Shown here: one piece after another, positions 1 through 5,070 of the stretch | Position numbering within the stretch: the first letter of the stretch is position 1 | How the letters are laid out: each line of letters begins with the position of its first letter | Source of the DNA: Bacillota bacterium | GTDB lineage: Bacteria > Bacillota > Syntrophomonadia > Syntrophomonadales > Syntrophomonadaceae | Length of the DNA: 5,698 nucleotides | NCBI GenBank assembly: GCA_017861475.1 | Contig: JAGFXV010000116.1 | Span: forward strand, 1-5,698 | Direction: 5' to 3' | Made by a program: the position numbers and the translations under genes | The notes under the pieces: generated by a model | What the model was told of the DNA's origin: nothing | Database searches by the model: none | Seen by the model: the letters and a program-made list of their open reading frames with translations, nothing else

Positions 1-2787
1 TCCATATGTCAGGCTGTCTCCGTCAGCATCGGTTCCTTTTACGGTTCCGGTTACCGGCGTTGTGCCGGTGGTGCTGGCTGTGTAGTCTCCTACTGTCGGA
101 ATATGATTCCACGTGGCGTAGACATTGGTGGTCGCTGTAATCGCCGTATTAAAATCAAACTCTATGGTGCCGCCGCTGGTCGTTACCCATTTGTCAAATG
201 TATATCCCGTCTTTGTCGGCGCTGTCGGCGAGACAGCTTTTCCACCGGAAAGGGTCGTTTGCGCGGCGGGAGTAGTATACTTCGTATCCCCGTCGTAGAA
301 GGATACGCTGTAATAATTGATTTCCTTGTTGGCATCGGAAGCGGAAAGCTGTACTCCGGTGTTCACGCCGTTAACATAAATGTCATAGGTGCCGGGCGTT
401 ACGCCGCTGAGCGTATATACGCTCCCGCTTCCTGAAAGGGTGTATTTGCTCATGCCGCCTTGCCAAAGCGTAACGATTTGCCCTGCATAGTCCGTTCCGT
501 CAAGCTTGGTTGTTACTTGCGGAGAGAAAGTATTTGCTACGGTCACTTTTCCACTGTCAACCATGGCTGGAGTAGTTAATGCTATACCGTTGGCAGATGT
601 GATTTTGGCTTTATTAACATACTCCGTTCCTATCGCTGCACCCAATGGGACAGTAGCCTGAAAGGTCAATACAACACTGCTGTTCGCAGGAACGGAACTT
701 ATTGTATAAGGGAATGTCGCAGTTGGTTTAGAATCACTGCCTTCCTTAATACTGCCGACCACAAACGTCAATCCGGCCGGCAGTGTATCGTCAATAATAA
801 CATTAGAAATATCATAGCCGGTCAGATTTGTAATGGTTATATAATAGGAAGCGTTTCCACCGGCAGGCACAGAACCGGAAACCGGGGCCTTGTCGATTTT
901 CATTTTTGGTGCAATCTTGCCGTTATTGCCCAGCCTAGTGATGAGCTCGCTGTCAGTACTACTAACATTCCATTCATTTGCATAATAAGTAGCGGCAGTC
1001 CCAGTGATATTACTGCTTTTCAGTGCAGATTGCACGATGTCGCCGCTACCGGCGCCAATATCTTTACGGGTACTTGTTATAACGCCACCAACCTCGCTAA
1101 TGTCTTTGTAATAATAAGGATTCTCTGTCATTGGTATGAAGCGCGTGGTAGCCGTTGCGATGCCCGCATACTCGTTACTATAGAAAGTACCGGACTTATA
1201 GACATCCTTTAATCCCACAGTATAAGTGAGCTGCATAGGGAGCAAAGCAGGATTCGAATAATTGCCCGGCGTAGGAGCTTTGCGGTCGCTGAACATAATC
1301 AGCGGTATTTCCTCCGGAAGAATCATCCATTTCATTTCTCTGGTAGCGTTGTTATATTCGACCGTTGTCTTATAGCCCGCAAACTCGTAGGTTGAAACTG
1401 TACCGGAAACTGATTTAACCGTTCCTGTCGTACCCTGCATTTTGGGCACGGTTTTTAACTCCATGCCGTTTCCCAACACGTCGGTGACTAGAAGATTCAG
1501 CGGTTCGCCGTATGTATTTACTGATTCAAACGGTATGATTTTTTCCTGGGTCGCCGCCTCTACCAATGCGGCAAGATCGTCAAAAGCTTTATTGAGCGCA
1601 TTCATATCACTCAACTGCACAAAATAAATATAGTTTTTCGCATATTGGTAGCCGGGGGTGCCGCCCACTCCATATTTCTTATAAGCAGCAGGAGCGTTTG
1701 TGGTGTAAGTGTTCAATTGGGTATACACCGACTTCAATGTAGTTGTTGCGGTTGACGTAACATCATCCGGCTTCAGGATTGCAGTCGCAAGATTGTCGCC
1801 TTGCGTAAGTCCAAAGGCTACGTTGAACCAAATAGTTTCTTTGTCATTGCCGTTATAAGTTTTGTACGCCTGGCTCAGTTCATCTTTTAGCTTCGCTGCG
1901 GACAAAATGGTAAGCGCGGAAATCTGGGCGGTGCCGCTAGCGCCGGAGCCGGTTATTTCCGTACCGCGGGAACTTGTATTGGTAAGGTCATTATACCAGT
2001 TCGGAAAAGCGCGGTTTGCCTCGCCGTCGGTAAAAAGCAAGAGATAGGGCAATCTTTCCTTGTCCTTGGAGCTTTTGGTGCGGCCGGCAATATCTGATTT
2101 CAAAATATTTACGGCTGTGTACAGACCGTATTGCGTAGCAGTCCCTGTTGATACAGTCACAGTCTTTGCAGTTGTTGTTGTTGCAGTTCCGTCGAGGGGT
2201 ATCTGAGTCACGCCCGCCACCCGGCTGACGTTCTGATTGCTGCACGTGATATAACGGTTGGTCGCATCAGTCCCATCTCCGGTCTGGGGCGTGGAATATG
2301 ACGCCAGGTCCAGCAAGGTGCCGGTGGAAGTAGTAAGGCCGTAATAATAGATACCGATGCGGTTTCGCGGGTTAGCAGCCATAATCAAGTCAACAGCCTT
2401 GTTTACGGCACCTGTCATCTTGCTGATACGCTCCGCAGTCATGCTGCTCGACATATCAATGACAATCGCTACGTCCGCCGCTGCCTGTTCTTTCACCACA
2501 ACGGTAGAGGTACGGACATATTCCTGGGCCAACGCCGAAAGCGTTATATCAAACTGGTTTCCGTTCACGGAAACGGATTTATCCGCCCAAACACGGCCGT
2601 CGTCGGACGCAGTCCCAAAGGTAGACGGTCTTGTTGATGTAGACGGATCTGAGCTTACATCTACCACATAGCTGTTAAGCCCATTGCTCTGCACTCCCGG
2701 CGTATCTGCCAACACGTCTGTCGACAGCATACCAATGATCATTGCAACGGTTATAAGCCACGTGCAAATTGTTTTTTTAAAATTCAT
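1..2787 (-). CDS. Large secreted VWA-domain surface protein, probable adhesin (N-terminal 929 residues, runs off the window)
   Basis: Reading the minus strand from ATG at 2787 gives 929 codons with no stop up to position 1, so the C-terminus lies outside. Residues 1-27 look like a signal peptide: KK near the start, a hydrophobic core, and cleavage probably after VLA. A VWA domain spans about 105-410. Its MIDAS metal site is visible as D111-M-S-S-S115, a GTATQYGL segment around T216 and FTDGEA at 252-257. Residues about 625-735 resemble a DUF11-type repeat (ITITNLTGYDISNVIIDDTLPAG), and 755-825 a small beta domain with a TPGTYDIYVNG turn. Residues 826-893 match the Listeria-Bacteroides (InlB B) repeat (FYDGDTKY, GYTFDKW, YATWN). 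From 896 a cadherin/VCBS-like domain begins (GTDADGDSLTYG). Inference: a cell-surface or exported adhesin, with any sortase, S-layer or membrane anchor beyond the edge. Transcription is controlled by the tandem c-di-GMP riboswitch upstream. The exact ligand is unknown. Confidence 0.93.
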   Translation of the reverse strand, partial: MNFKKTICTWLITVAMIIGMLSTDVLADTPGVQSNGLNSYVVDVSSDPSTSTRPSTFGTASDDGRVWADKSVSVNGNQFDITLSALAQEYVRTSTVVVKEQAAADVAIVIDMSSSMTAERISKMTGAVNKAVDLIMAANPRNRIGIYYYGLTTSTGTLLDLASYSTPQTGDGTDATNRYITCSNQNVSRVAGVTQIPLDGTATTTTAKTVTVSTGTATQYGLYTAVNILKSDIAGRTKSSKDKERLPYLLLFTDGEANRAFPNWYNDLTNTSSRGTEITGSGASGTAQISALTILSAAKLKDELSQAYKTYNGNDKETIWFNVAFGLTQGDNLATAILKPDDVTSTATTTLKSVYTQLNTYTTNAPAAYKKYGVGGTPGYQYAKNYIYFVQLSDMNALNKAFDDLAALVEAATQEKIIPFESVNTYGEPLNLLVTDVLGNGMELKTVPKMQGTTGTVKSVSGTVSTYEFAGYKTTVEYNNATREMKWMILPEEIPLIMFSDRKAPTPGNYSNPALLPMQLTYTVGLKDVYKSGTFYSNEYAGIATATTRFIPMTENPYYYKDISEVGGVITSTRKDIGAGSGDIVQSALKSSNITGTAATYYANEWNVSSTDSELITRLGNNGKIAPKMKIDKAPVSGSVPAGGNASYYITITNLTGYDISNVIIDDTLPAGLTFVVGSIKEGSDSKPTATFPYTISSVPANSSVVLTFQATVPLGAAIGTEYVNKAKITSANGIALTTPAMVDSGKVTVANTFSPQVTTKLDGTDYAGQIVTLWQGGMSKYTLSGSGSVYTLSGVTPGTYDIYVNGVNTGVQLSASDANKEINYYSVSFYDGDTKYTTPAAQTTLSGGKAVSPTAPTKTGYTFDKWVTTSGGTIEFDFNTAITATTNVYATWNHIPTVGDYTASTTGTTPVTGTVKGTDADGDSLTYG

Positions 2788-2794
2788 ATGCTTT

Positions 2795-2800
2795 CCTCCT
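2795..2800 (-). promoter_or_regulatory. Strong ribosome binding site of the VWA protein gene
   Basis: The minus strand reads AGGAGG, then the seven bases AAAGCAT, then ATG at 2787. This is a full Shine-Dalgarno match with ideal spacing. Together with the signal peptide that follows, it fixes the start codon. Confidence 0.9.
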
Positions 2801-2828
2801 TTAATCTTACGATGCTGCTTTATAAAAT

Positions 2829-2894
2829 CTTTAATCAGCCTCAATAAATTGGCACCGCTGGGTCTCTAACCGGTTCGTCAACGGCAGGCTAAAG
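2829..2894 (-). other. Possible structured RNA element in the leader between the second terminator and the RBS
   Basis: In the minus-strand RNA, AGCCU (2886-2890) pairs with AGGCU (2837-2841). Beyond a GAUU bulge, CUUU (2891-2894) pairs with AAAG (2829-2832). Inside, ACCG (2871-2874) can pair with CGGU (2854-2857). I do not recognise a known riboswitch family here. The transcript from the second terminator to the RBS is about 170 nt, longer than needed for translation. The pairing could be accidental, and only conservation in relatives would show that it is real. Confidence 0.25.
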
Positions 2895-2970
2895 CTGTGT
2901 ATGGAAAATAATAACTCCCCCCTGTTTGTCAGTATTTTTACCTTTTATAGATTTGATTGGCTGATTTTAC

Positions 2971-3013
2971 AAAAAAAAGCTGCTTTGAGATACTCATGTC
3001 TCTCACGGCAGCT
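2971..3013 (-). terminator. Intrinsic terminator of riboswitch copy 2, overlapping the aptamer 3' end
   Basis: On the minus strand AGCTGC (3008-3013) pairs with GCAGCT (2978-2983), and TGAGA (3001-3005) pairs with TCTCA (2986-2990) across a CG/AA internal loop. A run of eight T (2971-2978) follows immediately. The 5' strand AGCTGC is also the last conserved segment of the c-di-GMP aptamer. The hairpin should therefore form only when the aptamer is not folded, which gives an ON switch. Confidence 0.85.
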
Positions 3014-3083
3014 GGCTGTCAAGCTCATCTTCTAAGCTAGACCCTTTAGCTTTGCGTCTCTGCTTTTCAACAGATTTGCCAAA
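3006..3083 (-). promoter_or_regulatory. Cyclic-di-GMP-I (GEMM-I) riboswitch aptamer, second (promoter-distal) copy
   Basis: The minus-strand RNA shows the class I c-di-GMP signature in order. GGCAAA comes first, then a hairpin UCUGUU-GAAA-AGCAGA with the GAAA tetraloop, and the hallmark GACGCAAAGC (3049-3058). GGGUCUA and an apical hairpin AGCUUA-GAAGA-UGAGCU follow, then GACAGCC-AGCUGCCG. The outer P1 pairing is UUUGGC with GCUAAA. It senses the second messenger c-di-GMP by direct binding to the nascent mRNA. It lies directly in front of its own terminator and upstream of the VWA surface-protein gene. One base differs from copy 1 (A at 3070 on the plus strand), turning a C-G pair of the P1 hairpin into U·G without breaking it. 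Confidence 0.92.
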
Positions 3084-3106
3084 AACATATTTTTTTAAAA
3101 TTAAAT

Positions 3107-3167
3107 AAAAAAGCCGCCTTAAAACCACATTGGATGAATATCTTCCCAACGTGTTTTTACGGCAGCT
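3107..3167 (-). terminator. Intrinsic terminator of riboswitch copy 1, overlapping the aptamer 3' end
   Basis: On the minus strand a long hairpin can form. AGCTGCC (3161-3167) pairs with GGCGGCT (3112-3118), with one T·G pair. TAAAA then pairs with TTTTA, and past one mismatch CACGTTGG pairs with CCAATGTG, around a 12-base loop. Six T follow (3107-3112). The base of the stem uses the AGCTGCC that belongs to the aptamer, so ligand-bound aptamer and terminator compete. The upper stem and loop are unrelated to those of terminator 2, although the aptamers are nearly identical. Confidence 0.82.
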
Positions 3168-3237
3168 GGCTGTCAAGCTCATCTTCTAAGCTAGACCCTT
3201 TAGCTTTGCGTCTCTGCTTTTCAGCAGATTTGCCAAA
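3160..3237 (-). promoter_or_regulatory. Cyclic-di-GMP-I (GEMM-I) riboswitch aptamer, first (promoter-proximal) copy
   Basis: This copy has the same class I c-di-GMP architecture as copy 2. The P1 pairing is UUUGGC (3232-3237) with GCUAAA (3199-3204). A perfect 6-bp hairpin UCUGCU-GAAA-AGCAGA occupies 3213-3228, and the hallmark GACGCAAAGC is at 3203-3212. GGGUCUA and GACAGCC-AGCUGCCG follow. It begins about 10-15 nt after the predicted transcription start. Its 3' strand can be taken over by the terminator at 3107-3167. Predicted effect: c-di-GMP binding prevents termination and lets RNA polymerase continue to the second riboswitch. Confidence 0.93.
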
Positions 3238-3255
3238 AACATATTTTTCTATAAT

Positions 3256-3286
3256 AATATACCACAATTTAGTATATTCTTGTCAA
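3256..3286 (-). promoter_or_regulatory. Sigma-70/SigA-type promoter driving the riboswitch-VWA transcript
   Basis: The minus strand has a perfect -35 TTGACA (3281-3286) and a -10 TATATT (3256-3261) preceded by TGG, giving an extended -10. The spacer is 19 bases, a little long, which the extended -10 may offset. The predicted start is near 3249, just before the first aptamer, leaving essentially no unused leader. Confidence 0.75.
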
Positions 3287-3303
3287 TGAAAATTAGTACG
3301 TGT

Positions 3304-3321
3304 CTTGAATAATTTTTCAAG
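3304..3321. repeat. Short perfect inverted repeat upstream of the VWA promoter
   Basis: CTTGAA (3304-3309) and TTCAAG (3316-3321) form a perfect 6-bp inverted repeat with a 6-base AT spacer. It lies 17 bp upstream of the -35 box of the minus-strand promoter, a position compatible with an activator operator. The sequence alone does not identify a regulator, and an AT-rich 6-mer pair can occur by chance. Confidence 0.3.
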
Positions 3322-3353
3322 CGACGAGTCATAAGAGCGAGTATAAAAAAACG

Positions 3354-3386
3354 AAAGCAGCAATTTTGCATAATTGCTGCTTTTTT
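3354..3386. terminator. Perfect 12-bp terminator-like hairpin between the divergent genes
   Basis: AAAGCAGCAATT (3354-3365) and AATTGCTGCTTT (3372-3383) pair perfectly around the loop TTGCAT. On the plus strand a T-run covers 3381-3386. On the minus strand the hairpin is followed by TTTCGTTTTTTT, so it could stop transcription both ways. No gene ends here: the neighbours diverge from this region. It may insulate the two promoters, end a short untracked or antisense transcript, or mark the end of a lost gene. I see no ORF or convincing plus-strand promoter between 3287 and 3354. Confidence 0.65.
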
Positions 3387-3471
3387 GTTCTGTATTTATT
3401 TTCTTGAGAACCGATCATACCTTTGATAACCCATACATATGATCCGCCCTCTTAGGTCAACATAATACCAG

Positions 3472-3477
3472 TATAAT
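3472..3477 (+). promoter_or_regulatory. Perfect -10 box (TATAAT) of the 4-hydroxybutyryl-CoA dehydratase gene
   Basis: TATAAT stands 42 bp before the preferred start codon. The -35 position (near 3449-3454, CTCTTA) is poor, which suggests a weak or activator-dependent promoter. Transcription would start near 3484, giving a leader of about 36 nt that contains the RBS. The position also argues against the in-frame GTG at 3478, which would lie upstream of the transcript. Confidence 0.5.
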
Positions 3478-3501
3478 GTGCAAACGATTCCTGTTTACAA
3501 T

Positions 3502-3510
3502 GGAAAGGAA
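3502..3510 (+). promoter_or_regulatory. Ribosome binding site that decides the dehydratase start
   Basis: GGAAAGGAA precedes ATG 3520, with about 10 bases between AGGA and the start codon. The alternative GTG at 3478 has no purine-rich stretch in front of it (CATAATACCAGTATAAT). The spacing also allows ATG 3529 as a second-best start. Confidence 0.6.
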
Positions 3511-3519
3511 AATGCAAAT

Positions 3520-4992
3520 ATGGCATTAATGGCAAAACAACAGTATTTGGATAGCTTAAAACAAACAGGTGTTAAAGTCTATTTGTTCGGAGACTTGCTC
3601 GATAATCCCCACGAGCATCCAATGATTCGGGCTTCCGTCAATTGTATTGGAATGACATATGAATTGGCTGAGATTCCCGAATTCCAGGAACATATGACCG
3701 CAACCTCCCATTTGACCGGCAACAAGATCAACCGCTTTACACATATTTTTCAAGGAACAGATGATTTAATCGCCAAAGTCAAAATGCAGCGAGTTCTGGG
3801 ACAAAGAACTGCCTCATGTTTTCAGCGCTGTGTGGGGATGGATGCAATCAATGCTGTCTATAGTACCACTTTCGAAGTCGACCAGGATTACGGCACCAAT
3901 TACCATGAAAACTTCAAAAAATTTGTAGAAATGGTCCAAGATAAAGATCTGGTTGTTGTAGGTGCAATGACAGATCCAAAAGGGAATAGAAAATTAAGGC
4001 CCAGCAAGCAGGCAGATCCGGATTTATACCTTCATGTTGTAGAAAGGCGGCCAGACGGTGTTATCGTAAGAGGAGCAAAAGCTCATCAGACAGGAGCGGT
4101 AAATTCCCATGAGATTTTAGTAATGCCTACCATTTCAATGAATCCTGAAGATAAAGATTATGCCATATCTTTTGCTGTTCCTGTTGGTGCAGAAGGAATC
4201 TTTATGATTTATGGCCGCCAATCCAGTGATACCAGGAAAATGGAAGAAAGTGCGGATCTCGATATCGGCAATTATACTTTTTCCGGACAAGAAGCTTTAA
4301 TCATCTTTGATAATGTGTTTGTCCCGAATGAACGAATTTTCTTAAATGGTGAAACGGAACACTCTGAGAATTTAGTTGAAAGATTTGCTGCCTATCACCG
4401 TCAAAGTTATGGTGGCTGCAAAGTCGGAGTAGCAGATGTGCTCATCGGAGCTGCTGCTTTAGCTGCTGAATTTAATGGGGTGGAAAAAGCCAATCATATA
4501 AAAGACAAACTCATCGAGATGACTCATTTAAACGAAACATTGTACAGTGGCTCCATAGCCTGTTCAGCCCTGGGCTACCGAATGCCTGCCGGCAACTATC
4601 TGGTTGATTTAATGTTAGCCAATGTAACCAAACAAAATGTTACCCGCTTTCCTTATGAAATAACCCGATTGGCTGAAGATATCGGCGGCGGCTTGTTAGC
4701 AACAATGCCCTCTGAAAAGGACTATAAAGACTCAAAAATCGGTCCTTACTGTGAAAAGTACTTAAAAGGAGTTGAAGATATCCCAACTGAATATCGCCTG
4801 CGAGCGCTGCGACTTATTGAAAATATCGCATTAGGCCCCGGTGCTTCAGTGTATCGAGTCGAGTCCTTGCATGGTGCCGGCTCACCTCAGGCGCAAAGAA
4901 TCATGATTGCTCGATTGGCTAACTTTGACGTTAAGAAAAAATTTGCCAGATTGATTGCCGGCATTGATAAAACCAAGACGGAAAACAATTAA
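3520..4992 (+). CDS. abfD: 4-hydroxybutyryl-CoA dehydratase / vinylacetyl-CoA delta-isomerase
   Basis: The enzyme converts 4-hydroxybutyryl-CoA to crotonyl-CoA by a radical mechanism with FAD and a [4Fe-4S] cluster. It acts in the cytoplasm in anaerobic fermentation of 4-aminobutyrate, 4-hydroxybutyrate or succinate toward butyrate. Starting at ATG 3520 the protein has 490 residues, the length I recall for the Clostridium aminobutyricum enzyme. The cluster ligands are visible as C100 and C104 (TASCFQRCVGMD) and H293 and C300 (YHRQSYGGCKVG), one residue off the clostridial C99/C103/H292/C299. Other residues known to matter are also present: Q102, T191 (AHQTG), E258 (GQEAL), Y297, K301 and E448 (RVESLHGAGSP). 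A loop near 405-412 is about eight residues shorter than in C. aminobutyricum. An in-frame GTG at 3478 would add 14 residues but has no RBS and overlaps the promoter. The gene stands alone: no CoA-transferase or 4-hydroxybutyrate dehydrogenase gene is in the window. Confidence 0.95.
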   Translation: MALMAKQQYLDSLKQTGVKVYLFGDLLDNPHEHPMIRASVNCIGMTYELAEIPEFQEHMTATSHLTGNKINRFTHIFQGTDDLIAKVKMQRVLGQRTASCFQRCVGMDAINAVYSTTFEVDQDYGTNYHENFKKFVEMVQDKDLVVVGAMTDPKGNRKLRPSKQADPDLYLHVVERRPDGVIVRGAKAHQTGAVNSHEILVMPTISMNPEDKDYAISFAVPVGAEGIFMIYGRQSSDTRKMEESADLDIGNYTFSGQEALIIFDNVFVPNERIFLNGETEHSENLVERFAAYHRQSYGGCKVGVADVLIGAAALAAEFNGVEKANHIKDKLIEMTHLNETLYSGSIACSALGYRMPAGNYLVDLMLANVTKQNVTRFPYEITRLAEDIGGGLLATMPSEKDYKDSKIGPYCEKYLKGVEDIPTEYRLRALRLIENIALGPGASVYRVESLHGAGSPQAQRIMIARLANFDVKKKFARLIAGIDKTKTENN

Positions 4993-5031
4993 CTGTCATC
5001 TGATAAACGGAAAGGTTTAACCTAATAACAA

Positions 5032-5061
5032 GGCCGGGACATCAATCGTGACATCCCGGCC
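5032..5061 (-). terminator. GC-rich hairpin between the convergent genes
   Basis: GGCCGGGA (5032-5039) and TCCCGGCC (5054-5061) are perfectly complementary. In the minus-strand RNA the stem extends to 13 bp through two G·U pairs around the loop CGAU. On the plus strand those two pairs become A/C mismatches. The structure therefore favours the minus strand, where it starts 9 bases after the TAA of the CbiT-like gene and is followed by the T-rich TTGTTATT. It may also block read-through from the dehydratase, whose stop is 39 bp away. Confidence 0.7.
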
Positions 5062-5070
5062 AAAACTTTA

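Larger units (their letters stand above)
3005..3248 (-). repeat. Tandem direct repeat: two 90-bp copies (3005-3094 and 3159-3248) carrying the riboswitch aptamers
   Basis: Positions 3005-3094 and 3159-3248 are identical in 89 of 90 bases, with a period of 154 bp. The only difference is A3070 versus G3224. The 64 bases between the copies are unrelated to the sequence that follows the second copy. The repeat covers the full aptamer plus about 11 bases of its 5' flank and stops at the start of the terminator-specific sequence. Confidence 0.97.

Noticed and set aside
103..435. Plus-strand open frame of 110 codons
   Set aside because: It lies opposite the intact minus-strand VWA protein frame, with arginine- and cysteine-rich low-quality sequence and no RBS. 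The same applies to the other plus-strand frames within 1030-2869.
1991..2245. Minus-strand open frame of 84 codons
   Set aside because: It is a shifted frame inside the VWA gene. The true frame reads the FTDGEA MIDAS segment through this region without interruption.
2848..2876. Plus-strand TTGGCACCGCTGGG resembles the T-box motif (TGGNACCGCG).
   Set aside because: It has no downstream terminator or T-run on the plus strand and no specifier stem, and it does not lead into a plus-strand gene. It lies in the leader of a minus-strand gene.
2868..2884. Plus-strand GGTTCGTCAA resembles a tRNA T-loop
   Set aside because: The flanking bases do not form a 5-bp T-stem, and no acceptor, D or anticodon arm can be built around it.
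3005..3248. The two 90-bp repeats as CRISPR repeats or insertion-sequence ends
   Set aside because: There are only two direct copies with a 64-bp spacer, and no transposase or inverted ends. The repeat content is fully explained by the c-di-GMP-I aptamer.
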